Source: CAZRIE01 sp964600075 (lineage in GTDB: Bacteria > Bacteroidota > Bacteroidia > Flavobacteriales > Flavobacteriaceae). From it: a stretch of DNA of 64,000 nt. The translations under genes and the position numbers were made by a program. Positions 18,817 through 28,623 of the stretch are shown piece after piece (the stretch's first letter is position 1; every line of letters begins with the position of its first letter). Location of the stretch: contig CAZRIE010000002.1 in the NCBI GenBank assembly GCA_964600075.1, positions 1 to 64,000 of the forward strand, read 5' to 3'. Under the pieces are notes generated by a model. That model was given only the letters and a program-made list of their open reading frames with translations, ran no database searches and was not told where the DNA came from.

Positions 18817-21219
18817 TCATTCCGTTCGCAAACTTTCTACAGGGTTCGAATTCGCGGCTTTGATCGCCTGAAAACTCACCGTAAGAATGGTGATTGCCAA
18901 CGCACCGATAACGGCAAGGGCAAAAATCCACCATTCCAATATGACCCGATATGGGTAGTCTTGCAACCAACCGTTCATAACGTAATATGAAATGGGAATA
19001 GCGATAAAGCAAGAAATGATAACCAGTTTCAAAAAGTCTTTTGATAGCATGTTCCAAACATTGAAAACCGATGCGCCCAGAACTTTTCGAACGCCAATTT
19101 CTTTGGTGCGTTGCTCTGCAACATAAGAGGTAAGCCCGAATAATCCAAGGCAGCTAATTAGGATAGCGAGGGCCGTGAAAATACCCGATAAGGTTCCTAC
19201 ACGTTCTTCAGAAGCGAATTTTTCTCCATACTCTTCATCTACAAAATCATATTGAAAAGGAATGTCGGGGAAATGTTCTCTAAATATCCTTTCAACAATC
19301 GCTATATTCTGACTTGAACTCTGATTTGGGTTCAACCTTAGGTTATAATAGCTTGCATTATCCCCATCATCGAAGACGTAAACACCTTGCTTCACGGGTT
19401 CGTATGGAGATTGTGTAATCATATCCTCTACTACGCCAATGATTTTCATGGGCGGATCGGGATCTTCTTCATCATCATCATCTTTAATAAATTTTCCGAT
19501 AGGCTCTGTAAGCCCCATATATTTAACCGCAGTTTGATTAAGGAGTACGGCATTAGAATCGGATGCGAATTCCTTGGAAAAATCCCTTCCTAGAACAATT
19601 TTTAAATTCAACGACTTTGCGTAATCATGTGAAACCTCGGTCCAAGCCAAATCTTCTTGAAACCCTTCGGGTTTGCCCTCCCATTCAAAACCACCGCGGT
19701 TGGACCATATTTGGGTAGTCGGGCTACTTGAGGTAGACATTTCGACAACGGCGCCTGAACCTAAAAACTCACTGCGCATCAATTCATATTTTCCCTCGAA
19801 GTCTTGGCTCATGGTTGGTATTTGCACCAAACCCTCTTTATCATAACCCACCGGCCGGTTCTTAGCGTGGTTGATTTGCTGCATGACGATGACCGTTCCA
19901 ATAATAAAAGCAACAGAAACCGTGAACTGTAGCACCACCAGAATTTTTCTTGGCAAGCCAGCATATTTGCCGGACTTAAAAGTTCCCTTTAAAACATCTA
20001 CAGGTCTAAACGAGGATAAATAAAGTGCCGGATAACTACCGGCCACCAAGGCCGTAAACAGGATGAAAATCAACGAACTCAACCAAAAAATACCGTTACC
20101 CCAAGGAAAGGATATCTCTTTTCTCGATAATTCGTTAAATCCATTTATAGACAACAAAACAATCAAGATAGCAACGAAAAACGCAAACAAGACCACTAAA
20201 AAGGATTCGCTTAAGAATTGGTTGATCAGTTGACCCCTTTGCGAACCGATAGATTTTCGAATACCGACTTCCTTGGCCCGTTTTTCTGATCGGGCAGTAC
20301 TGAGGTTCATGAAATTGATGCAGGCCAATAACAAAACAAAAGCACCAATGATACCAAAAAGCCATACATATTTTATTCGACCTCCAACTTGTTTTCCGTT
20401 TTCAAAATTACCGCGTAAATACCATTCTTTCATCGGGAAAAGGAATATCTGCGGTTTGAACTCCGCGGTATCCTCGTTCGCATCTTTTTTTACATTCAGT
20501 ATGGTCTCGCTAATTTTTTCCATGGTGGTATTTTCGGGAATTTCCACAAACATTTGGAACGAGTTATTCCCCCAGTGGTCAACGGCGTTCTTTATCCATT
20601 CCTGGCCGGAAATATACTTTTCCCACGGCATCAGGAATTCAGCATCATTAAATGAATTGTTTACCGGAATATCTTCATAAACCGCACTCACCTCCATATC
20701 GTACTGACTGTTTACCTTTAAGACTTTGCCGATAGGCTCTTCATCACCGAACAAGGCATTCGCAACGGATTCAGATAACATGATGGAATTTATATCTCGT
20801 AGGCCATCTTTCTCACCCTTAAGGATTTTTAAATCTAGAATTTCAGGCGCGTCGCGTTGCATGAAATTACCGGTCTTCGAAAGGCTTTTTTCCTTATAGT
20901 TCAGATATTGTGAATTGTTCCAAGAAGACATTACGAGATGCTTAAAATTGTCGATGTAACCTTCCCTAAGTGCCATTTCCAATGGCCTAGGTATGGCCGG
21001 ACCTGTACCGGTATTGCCATTGAAAGTCTGCGATTGATAGACCTGTGCAATCCGATCCTTTTTGGTGAAATAGTCATTATAAGACAGTTCGTCTTGAATC
21101 CAAAGCCCTATTATAAGGGTTACGGCCATGCCCAGTGCAAGGCCACCAATATTGATTGCCGAATACCCTTTATTTTTCGTTAGGTTTCGCCATGCGATTT
21201 TTAAATAGTTTTTAAACAT
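18817..21219 (-). CDS. MacB/FtsX-type ABC permease 11
   Basis: 800 aa, start MFKNYLKIAWRNLTKNKGYS. VGGRI class (WYLRGNFENGKQVGGRIKY). Coupling motifs are RAKEVGIRKSIG near 320 and RTKEIGVRKVLG near 704. The N-terminal SAINIGGLALGMAV stretch is almost identical to that of permease 6, and the second periplasmic domains also align well by eye, so these two are sister copies separated by four genes. An acidic run (KDDDDEEDPDPP) sits in the second periplasmic domain and is absent from permease 6. The tail is SNPVESLRTE. It begins 17 bp after permease 10. Confidence 0.92.
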   Translation of the reverse strand: MFKNYLKIAWRNLTKNKGYSAINIGGLALGMAVTLIIGLWIQDELSYNDYFTKKDRIAQVYQSQTFNGNTGTGPAIPRPLEMALREGYIDNFKHLVMSSWNNSQYLNYKEKSLSKTGNFMQRDAPEILDLKILKGEKDGLRDINSIMLSESVANALFGDEEPIGKVLKVNSQYDMEVSAVYEDIPVNNSFNDAEFLMPWEKYISGQEWIKNAVDHWGNNSFQMFVEIPENTTMEKISETILNVKKDANEDTAEFKPQIFLFPMKEWYLRGNFENGKQVGGRIKYVWLFGIIGAFVLLLACINFMNLSTARSEKRAKEVGIRKSIGSQRGQLINQFLSESFLVVLFAFFVAILIVLLSINGFNELSRKEISFPWGNGIFWLSSLIFILFTALVAGSYPALYLSSFRPVDVLKGTFKSGKYAGLPRKILVVLQFTVSVAFIIGTVIVMQQINHAKNRPVGYDKEGLVQIPTMSQDFEGKYELMRSEFLGSGAVVEMSTSSSPTTQIWSNRGGFEWEGKPEGFQEDLAWTEVSHDYAKSLNLKIVLGRDFSKEFASDSNAVLLNQTAVKYMGLTEPIGKFIKDDDDEEDPDPPMKIIGVVEDMITQSPYEPVKQGVYVFDDGDNASYYNLRLNPNQSSSQNIAIVERIFREHFPDIPFQYDFVDEEYGEKFASEERVGTLSGIFTALAILISCLGLFGLTSYVAEQRTKEIGVRKVLGASVFNVWNMLSKDFLKLVIISCFIAIPISYYVMNGWLQDYPYRVILEWWIFALAVIGALAITILTVSFQAIKAANSNPVESLRTE

Positions 21220-21236
21220 GAATATTTGTTTTTTGA

Positions 21237-23627
21237 TTATTCATCTCGAAGAATTTTAGCGGGGTTTGTACGCGCAGCTCTAAAAGTTTGCGAACCTATC
21301 ATTAGTACGGCGATACCTAAGATACCAAGGAACCCTACAAATAATTCGGCCAAACCGATAGGTTGATGAAAGGCAAAGTTGGTCAGAATTATCTTGTCGA
21401 AAAGCAAATAGGTCACTGGAAGGGCAATAACTGCGGAAAGCAGAAGTAGCACGAAAAAGCTTTTGCCCAGTAGATAAATAAGGTTGCCTTCCGCCGCTCC
21501 GAGAACTTTTCTGATACTTATTTCCCGTATTCTGGTTTCCGTGGTATACACGACCATGCCGAGCAAACCTAGGGAGGAAATACAGATCGCTAGAAAGGCT
21601 AAAAATCCGATTACCTTTATCATAATTGAGAACTGACTATAGGAATACTCGATTTGATCCTCATAGAAGGTTGCTTCCAGTGGGTGAATGTCATCTATTC
21701 GTTTCCAAGCTTCTTCGATACTGGCCAGTGTTGCGGGCCAATCATTTGAAGATATCTTGGTGTTAATATAGTTCCCAGGTTTTGCCGAATACCGCAAGAT
21801 TACCGGTTCTATTGCCTGCATTGGCTTTTCATAATGAAAATCTTTCAGCACACCGATTATGGTCAACTCCTTTCCCTCTACGTTAACGATTTCACCGAGA
21901 GCCCGATCCGGATTGTCTTCTCCAATATTGAATCGTTTGAGGAGTTTTTCATTCACGATGACCTCGTTTTCAACGACAGACTCCGATCTTTTCCTAAAAT
22001 TATTTCCAGCCAAGAATTCATGTCCATGCATCGGCAGATATTTTTCATCTATCACATTCTGTCTTGCCATAACAGAATCGTTCGGGTTTTTGTACTTCAA
22101 TTGCGTACCATAAATATTTCCTAGGCTGGTGATAATTCTCGATTGCGAAATCTCGGATATCGCAGGTATCTCGGAAAGTGCTTCGACAAATACATCCGGT
22201 TTATTTCCTTGTAATTGTATATTCAGGATGTTTTCAGTGGAGAAACCCAAATCATAGGCTATAAAACTTTTGTACTGGTTGTAGCCAATAATAGTAGTAG
22301 TAATAAATATTAGGGAAAAAACATACTGAACCACGATCATAACTCTTCGTACACGCAATTTTTGAAAAAGTCGTATTGAAGAGAATCCTTTTAATATGGA
22401 CAAGGGTTTAGTTCGGGAAAAGAAAAGTGCAGGTAATACTCCTGCCAGTAACCCGACCAGTACGGCAAGTACAGTAAACCCAAATACAAGACCTTTTGAA
22501 ATTTTCAATGAAACTAATTGCTCGATATAGGGATGCAGCCCCATAAACTGTTCTTTCAAGAAAATTAACAATACAAAAGAAAAGGCCAAAGAAAGAAGTG
22601 CGATTACGATTGACTCAGTAATAAATTGCCCGAAAATCTGACTTTTTTTAGCCCCAATTACTTTTCGGATACCTACTTCACGCGTACGTTTTAAGCCTCG
22701 TGCAATCGAGAGATTCGTATAATTAAAACATGCCGAGAGCAATACGATAAAGGTCAATGCCACCATAACCCAAATGGCCATGACGTCTAAATGAGGACCT
22801 ATCTCGTTGACAAGGGTAGTACCGGTAGAAATTTCATTCAACGACTGTAGCGACAACATGATTTTCTGGTTTTCAATTCCAGCATTTTCCGATTCACACA
22901 GCTTATCAATTCGAGATTGTAATGTTTGTAAATCTGGGTTTTTTGGTAGTGCGACATAGATATAATTACTGTAGAAGTTTCCCCACCCCAAGAAATCACC
23001 ATCATCACTGGGTTTCTGGAGTTCGACAGTAGAAAAGGAAACGAGGGCCTCAAAATTGAGGTGGGAAAGTTTTGGAATATCTTTCATAACACCTGTTACC
23101 GTATAATTAAGGGTGTCGAACTTTACCGTTTTACCTACGGCATTCGTTTTACCGAATAATTTTTTGGCCGATTTTTCGGTGAGGACCAACGAATACGGTT
23201 CTTGCAATGCAGTACCGGAATCACCTTCCAATAACGGAAATGTGAATATGTTTAGAAAAGAATTATCCGCCCATAATCCACCCAAAGGCACTTTACTATC
23301 CCCTATTTCAGCGTCGCCTCCAAATCCGTTTCGTATTAATGTCAACTCATCAATTCCAGAGACTGTTTCCTTTATTTTGTGGCCGGCCTTTACAGAGCTA
23401 GAGGCTAGTGTCATCAAACGACCATTGGCATCTTGGTTGCGGGTGATGACACGGTAAATATTGTTTTTGTTTTCGTGAAAATCGTCATACGACCACAAGT
23501 CTGAAATAAACGTTATCATCAATAGACCCACGGACATACTGATAGCTAGACCAAAAACATTGATGGTCGTAAATAATTTGCTTCGGACTATATTTCTCCA
23601 AGCGATTTTTAAATAGTTTCTAAACAT
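21237..23627 (-). CDS. MacB/FtsX-type ABC permease 10, outlier
   Basis: 796 aa, start MFRNYLKIAWRNIVRSKLF. Coupling motifs are RTREVGIRKVIG near 310 and RIREISIRKVLG near the start of the last block; both have KE replaced by RE. The segment before TM2 (LNEISTGTTLVNEIGPH) matches neither class, and the linker is ATFYEDQIEYSYSQF rather than FLDE. Its C-terminal block is one residue longer than in the other members (98) and ends TNPAKILRDE. It also lacks the aromatic WW pair found in TM8 of most copies. It is a clear early-diverging member of the array and is still intact. Confidence 0.91.
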   Translation of the reverse strand: MFRNYLKIAWRNIVRSKLFTTINVFGLAISMSVGLLMITFISDLWSYDDFHENKNNIYRVITRNQDANGRLMTLASSSVKAGHKIKETVSGIDELTLIRNGFGGDAEIGDSKVPLGGLWADNSFLNIFTFPLLEGDSGTALQEPYSLVLTEKSAKKLFGKTNAVGKTVKFDTLNYTVTGVMKDIPKLSHLNFEALVSFSTVELQKPSDDGDFLGWGNFYSNYIYVALPKNPDLQTLQSRIDKLCESENAGIENQKIMLSLQSLNEISTGTTLVNEIGPHLDVMAIWVMVALTFIVLLSACFNYTNLSIARGLKRTREVGIRKVIGAKKSQIFGQFITESIVIALLSLAFSFVLLIFLKEQFMGLHPYIEQLVSLKISKGLVFGFTVLAVLVGLLAGVLPALFFSRTKPLSILKGFSSIRLFQKLRVRRVMIVVQYVFSLIFITTTIIGYNQYKSFIAYDLGFSTENILNIQLQGNKPDVFVEALSEIPAISEISQSRIITSLGNIYGTQLKYKNPNDSVMARQNVIDEKYLPMHGHEFLAGNNFRKRSESVVENEVIVNEKLLKRFNIGEDNPDRALGEIVNVEGKELTIIGVLKDFHYEKPMQAIEPVILRYSAKPGNYINTKISSNDWPATLASIEEAWKRIDDIHPLEATFYEDQIEYSYSQFSIMIKVIGFLAFLAICISSLGLLGMVVYTTETRIREISIRKVLGAAEGNLIYLLGKSFFVLLLLSAVIALPVTYLLFDKIILTNFAFHQPIGLAELFVGFLGILGIAVLMIGSQTFRAARTNPAKILRDE

Positions 23628-23761
23628 GTTTCTCGTTTTGTCCTCCCCCTTGGCCCCTCCGAGGGAGGGGGAATGGTGTCTGGGTTAATTCAACTTATAT
23701 GCTTTTCATTCGACAGGGTTTTAGTCCTTAATTTAAATCCTACCCCTTCTGGAGGAGGACT
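23628..23761 (-). repeat. Array spacer repeat, copy 4 (permease 9-10)
   Basis: This 134-bp spacer follows the same order as three others in the array: TCTCGTTTTGTCCTC next to the start of permease 10, a CCCCTCCGAGGGAGGGG hairpin, a GGAATGG motif, an AT-rich core with TTAATTCAACTTATATG and ATTTAAATCCT, then a second CT/GA-rich hairpin beside the stop of permease 9. It is the most diverged copy of the four. Confidence 0.6.
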
Positions 23762-26134
23762 TCATTCTGTTCGTAAGCTTTTAACAGGGTTGGCCAAAGC
23801 TGCTTTGATGGCGTGAAAACTTACAGTTAGGAGCGCGACTAATAATGCTGAAATTCCTGCAAAGGCGAACACCCACCATTGAATCTCTATTCGATAAGCA
23901 AAATCCTTCAACCAAGAATTCATAACTAGCCAGGCCAAGGGCGACGCAACTATAATTGCTATGCCGACCAGTTTCAAAAAATCTTTTGACAAAAGTTCGA
24001 CTATCCCCATGACCGACGAACCGATTACCTTGCGTATTCCTATTTCCCTACGTCGTTGAATTGTACTATAAGCTGCCAGGCCCAGCAAACCAAGGCAAGA
24101 AATAATAATCGCCAGCAAGGAAAAATTAAAAACGAGATTACCGAACCGCTGGTCAGCACGATATTGGCGATCAAAGTATTCATCCAGGAAATAGTAGTCG
24201 AATGGCTCGTTAGGTACAGTGGTTTTCCATTTTTCCTCAATGGATGCTACCGTTTTTCCAATATCATCAGGTTTCAATTTTACGGTCAAACGACCTGTTC
24301 TGCCTAGCTCTATTCGTAAGGTCAGAGGTTCTATATTTTCTTTTAAAGATTTAAAATGAAAATCCTGTACAACTCCGACAACCCTGCCAGTACGCCCCCA
24401 TTGCTCGAATTTGGCGCCCAGAACTTCTTTGGGGGATGAATATCCCAAAAGTTTTACTGTACTTTCGTTGACAACCATGGCTTCTGTGGAATCAGTTGGG
24501 AAATCTCTGGAGAAACCTCTACCCGCAACGACTTTCATGTCAAATTGAGAAATAGCATCAAAATCTACAAAGTACGCGGCTATATCCAATATTTGCTGAT
24601 CGCCAGTCACATTCTCGACCTTTGAATAAGCCAAAGGATTATCGCCACCGGGAATACTTGAAACAAGACTTGTAGATGCTACTCCGGATAAATCTTCGAT
24701 TGCATCCTTCAATTCAGTATTTGAGGAGCTCAATATTACTGTCCGCTCCTTATCGAATCCCAACTCTTGATTACGCATAAAATTCACTTGACTATAAACG
24801 ACAATGGTACCGATGATTAGTGCAATGGAAATAGAAAATTGAGTAACCACCAATCCTTTTCTTAGTAGAATTCCTCTTGCCCCATTGGAAACACTTCCTT
24901 TCAAAGCATTTACCGGCTTAAATGAGGACAAAACAAATGCAGGATAAATGCCTGCCAAAATACCGATGAGCAACGCGATAACGAATAAGGAAATCAAATG
25001 GACTGGGTTTGAAAAAATATCCTCAGCAACAACTTTGCCAGCCATTTCGTTAAAATAGGGTAAAATCAAGGCGGTCATTACAACCGTCAAGCAAAATGCC
25101 AATAAACAAATGATGGTCGATTCTCCGATAAACTGAAAACCCAATTGTCTTTTTTTTGCACCGATCACCTTTCGTATACCCACTTCCTTGGCCCTCTCCA
25201 TAGAACGTGCCGTAGTAAGGTTTATAAAATTAATACAGGCAATCAACAAAATAAATAGGGCAATAATAGAGAATGTATAGATATTATTTATGTTACCGTT
25301 TATAGTTCTAAAGCGATCGGAGCGTAGATATACATCACTAAAAGGTTCTAAGTACAAAGTAACGTATGCCTGGAGCTTTTTCATACCCGCTCCGTCATTC
25401 CTTTCTAAAAAATCGGGAAACTTTGTTTCCAATACTTCAGGGTCAATATTTGGCTTCAAAAGAACATAAGCGTATGGCTGATATCCCTCCCAGTTGTCAT
25501 TCATTCCGGGACTATAATTTTCCGTTTGAAAGGTTGTTAGCGAAAAAAGAATGTCCGCAACAATATGTGAATTTTCGGGTATATCTTCCATAATCCCCGT
25601 TACATTTCCAACAAAGCCGTAATCTTCAATATCCAAAGACTTGCCGATGGGGTTTTCGTCCCCGAAATATTTTTTTGCCATCGATTCGGAGAGAACGACA
25701 CTAAAGGGGTCTGTAAGCAATCTTTCCTTATCCCCTGATAAAAGTTTAAAATCAAAGACTTTAAAAAAATCGGGGTCGACTGCCAAGCCCTTTTTTTCAT
25801 TGTATCTTTCGCCATCTCTATGTACCAATAGGCCGGTTTCCAAAATTCGTACGGCTGATTCAACTTCCTCAAATTCTTCTTGCATATGCGGCGGTACAGC
25901 ATACGCGGGTTCACTATTTTTTACCAAACTTGAAGGAGTTTCAATATCCGAAACTACTCGATAAATTCTATCAACCTTGCCATGGAATTGATCGTAACTC
26001 AATTCAAAACTCACATAAAGAAGCATCAAAAAACCGGCGGTAAGACCAATTGCTAAACCAGAAATGTTCAGGAAAGAGAAACCCCTATGCCTCCATAAAC
26101 TTCGAAATGCAATTTTCAGATAGTTTTTAAACAT
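23762..26134 (-). CDS. MacB/FtsX-type ABC permease 9
   Basis: 790 aa, start MFKNYLKIAFRSLWRHRGFS. The first periplasmic domain ends LEPFSDVYLRSDRFRTING, a variant of the IHLHS class. Coupling motifs are RAKEVGIRKVIG near 310 and RRREIGIRKVIG near 694. The linker is DYYFLDEYFDRQYRADQ and the tail is ANPVKSLRTE. Eight hydrophobic segments are in the standard places. It starts 48 bp after permease 8. Its downstream spacer is a copy of the array spacer repeat. Confidence 0.92.
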   Translation of the reverse strand: MFKNYLKIAFRSLWRHRGFSFLNISGLAIGLTAGFLMLLYVSFELSYDQFHGKVDRIYRVVSDIETPSSLVKNSEPAYAVPPHMQEEFEEVESAVRILETGLLVHRDGERYNEKKGLAVDPDFFKVFDFKLLSGDKERLLTDPFSVVLSESMAKKYFGDENPIGKSLDIEDYGFVGNVTGIMEDIPENSHIVADILFSLTTFQTENYSPGMNDNWEGYQPYAYVLLKPNIDPEVLETKFPDFLERNDGAGMKKLQAYVTLYLEPFSDVYLRSDRFRTINGNINNIYTFSIIALFILLIACINFINLTTARSMERAKEVGIRKVIGAKKRQLGFQFIGESTIICLLAFCLTVVMTALILPYFNEMAGKVVAEDIFSNPVHLISLFVIALLIGILAGIYPAFVLSSFKPVNALKGSVSNGARGILLRKGLVVTQFSISIALIIGTIVVYSQVNFMRNQELGFDKERTVILSSSNTELKDAIEDLSGVASTSLVSSIPGGDNPLAYSKVENVTGDQQILDIAAYFVDFDAISQFDMKVVAGRGFSRDFPTDSTEAMVVNESTVKLLGYSSPKEVLGAKFEQWGRTGRVVGVVQDFHFKSLKENIEPLTLRIELGRTGRLTVKLKPDDIGKTVASIEEKWKTTVPNEPFDYYFLDEYFDRQYRADQRFGNLVFNFSLLAIIISCLGLLGLAAYSTIQRRREIGIRKVIGSSVMGIVELLSKDFLKLVGIAIIVASPLAWLVMNSWLKDFAYRIEIQWWVFAFAGISALLVALLTVSFHAIKAALANPVKSLRTE

Positions 26135-26182
26135 GGTTCTTGTTATTTGATACTGAAAAGTTCAGCATAGGTTTGGTGTTAT

Positions 26183-28582
26183 TTATTCATCCCTCAAGGC
26201 ATTAATAGGATTCATGGTCGCGGCCCTAAAACTCTTCCAGCCAATGGTGCCAAATGCAATCAATAGTGTGACCAATGCCGCCAAAACGAACACCCCCCAT
26301 TGCATTTCTATTCGATACACGAAACCTTGCAGCCATTTGTCCATCAAATAATACCCAAGGGGGAAAGCGATAAAAAATGAAATGAAAACCAGTTTTAAAA
26401 AGTCCTTAGAAAGCATCGCAATAATTTCCAATACGGACGAGCCCAAAACCTTTCGGATACCGATTTCCTTGAACCGCTGTTCGGCCGTGAAAGTCACCAA
26501 TCCGAAAAGTCCCAAGCAGGCCACCAAAATGGTCAATAACGCAAAGACGTTCAATACTGTTCCCATTTTTTGTTCGGTTGCATAGGTCTGTCGATACGAT
26601 TCATCTAACAGTGTGTACCCAAAAGTTTCATCGCTATTAAAACCGTTCCATAGTGTATTGGTGTCGGCAATCAGCCCGGACATATCTGCCGATTTTGCCT
26701 TTATGATGAGGCCGCCATATGGGTTATATAACATGAATAATGGATCTATAGGCTGATGTAGTGATTTAAAGTGAAAGTCTTTGATGACCCCTACCACCGT
26801 TCTTGTACCTCCACCTTCTGTTATCACTTTACCTAAGGGGTTTTCGCCAAGGCCTAATACTTTTGCAGCGGTTTCGTTGATGATTACATTTGTGGAATCG
26901 GCACCGAACTCTTTGGAAAAATTCCTTCCAACAATCAACTGCATACCCATAGTAGGTATATAATTTTCGTCAATGTTATATACGGGCATTCTTCTTACGA
27001 ATTGACCATCTTTAGAAATCATGGTCTGATTATTATCGGAAAACCCGGCAGGGGCGAAAGCTGATTGTGAAATAGATGCTACCTTAGGGTTTTTAAGCAA
27101 TTCATTTTTAAAAGCTTCTTGATCATTACCTAGCAGATAAGCCTCTCGAATTACGAGCAATTGATCTCTCTCATAGCCAATATCCTTGTTTTGAATATAC
27201 TGCATTTGCTGGTTCACTATCAAGGTCGCCAATATCAATCCGGCAGAGACCACAAATTGAAAAACTACCAAACCACTTCGGACGCCCTTATTATTGTTTC
27301 CTCCTAAGAACTTGTTTTTTAATGCTTCAATCGGTTTGAAGGATGATAAAAAGAAAGCTGGGTAGCCTCCTGCCAAAAGGCTTATCAAAAAAGTCAAAAG
27401 TACTTGCGATACCAAAACAGTAGGCTGCCATAGGAAATCGATTTGTAGTTCTTTTCCGGCCAATTCATTATAGTACGGCAAGGATACAGCTACCAAAATT
27501 GCCGCGAATACCACCGCCAACAGTGTCGCAATAAAAGATTCTGACAAAAATTGATAGAGCAGCTGGTTTTTATTTGACCCCAAGACTTTACGAATGCCTA
27601 CCTCCTTAGCCCTTTTTGCGGCCGTGGCCGTGGAGAGGTTCATAAAATTAATGCATGCAATCAGCAACATAAAAAGAGCGATTGCACTAAAAATATAGAC
27701 ATACTTAATATCACCGCCCTGTTCCAATTGGCTATACGACGAATTATCGGAGTATAAATGAATATCGGTCAGTGGAAAGATTCGAAACCCCAATTGATTT
27801 TCTTTGGTGAATTCTTCAAAGGGTACACCCATTTCTTCCTGCATCTTAGACCCCATATACTTTTCTAGTATATAAGGCAGCTTCGTTTCCAGATTTTTGT
27901 AATCAGAACCTTCCTTTAGAAGTAAATATGTAAAGAAGTCGCCTTTGAACCAAGAGTCGCTTTTGGCCTCATCAAGCCCTTCGATAGAAGCGAAAATATC
28001 GAAGTGAAAGTGTGAGTTTCGGGGCACCTCATCAATAACACCCGTTACTCGAAAGGGTTGTTCTTGTCCTTCCAAATAGAATAATTTGCCAATGGCATCC
28101 TGAGCGCCAAAGAATTTTTCGGCTTCGGTTTTGGTGATTACCGCTGTATTTGGCTCTTGAAGTGGGTTTCTGGAATCTCCCTCAATAATAGGAAGCGTGA
28201 ATACATTGAAAAAATTGGCATCCACAAAAGCGAATCTATCTTCACGATACGATTGATTGTCAATAATAATCTTCGGTGTTCCGATATTTCGGATGCGGGT
28301 GGCATCTAGCACTTCAGGGAATTCGTGTTTTAAGGATTCCCCCACAGGTGCCATTACGGCTCCTTCCTTTATTTCCTCCCCATTGATTTTTGCCCTGAAA
28401 ACCACATTGACAATTTCATCTGCCTTTTTATTGTAGCGATCATAACTCAGTTCATCGACTACAAAAAGTGTAATAATCAAACAAGAGGCAATGCCCAGGG
28501 CAAGCCCAACAATGTTGATGGAGAATATGCCCTTGTTCTTTAATATGTTCCGCCAGGCGATTTTTAAATAGTTCTTAAACAT
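26183..28582 (-). CDS. MacB/FtsX-type ABC permease 8
   Basis: 799 aa from MFKNYLKIAWRNILKNKG at 28582. The frame stays open 71 codons upstream (to 28795), but that stretch overlaps the end of permease 7 in another frame and has no family similarity, so I reject the longer start. IHLHS class (PLTDIHLYSDNSSYSQLEQG). Coupling motifs are RAKEVGIRKVLG near 320 and RFKEIGIRKVLG near 703. The linker is GYTLLDESYRQTYATEQ. The tail MNPINALRDE is of the RDE type. By eye its nearest relative is permease 7, directly upstream; both share GSNK after the first coupling motif. Confidence 0.92.
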   Translation of the reverse strand: MFKNYLKIAWRNILKNKGIFSINIVGLALGIASCLIITLFVVDELSYDRYNKKADEIVNVVFRAKINGEEIKEGAVMAPVGESLKHEFPEVLDATRIRNIGTPKIIIDNQSYREDRFAFVDANFFNVFTLPIIEGDSRNPLQEPNTAVITKTEAEKFFGAQDAIGKLFYLEGQEQPFRVTGVIDEVPRNSHFHFDIFASIEGLDEAKSDSWFKGDFFTYLLLKEGSDYKNLETKLPYILEKYMGSKMQEEMGVPFEEFTKENQLGFRIFPLTDIHLYSDNSSYSQLEQGGDIKYVYIFSAIALFMLLIACINFMNLSTATAAKRAKEVGIRKVLGSNKNQLLYQFLSESFIATLLAVVFAAILVAVSLPYYNELAGKELQIDFLWQPTVLVSQVLLTFLISLLAGGYPAFFLSSFKPIEALKNKFLGGNNNKGVRSGLVVFQFVVSAGLILATLIVNQQMQYIQNKDIGYERDQLLVIREAYLLGNDQEAFKNELLKNPKVASISQSAFAPAGFSDNNQTMISKDGQFVRRMPVYNIDENYIPTMGMQLIVGRNFSKEFGADSTNVIINETAAKVLGLGENPLGKVITEGGGTRTVVGVIKDFHFKSLHQPIDPLFMLYNPYGGLIIKAKSADMSGLIADTNTLWNGFNSDETFGYTLLDESYRQTYATEQKMGTVLNVFALLTILVACLGLFGLVTFTAEQRFKEIGIRKVLGSSVLEIIAMLSKDFLKLVFISFFIAFPLGYYLMDKWLQGFVYRIEMQWGVFVLAALVTLLIAFGTIGWKSFRAATMNPINALRDE

Positions 28583-28623
28583 GATTGTCGTTCTTGATGA
28601 TGATGTCCCTATAGCTATCGGGA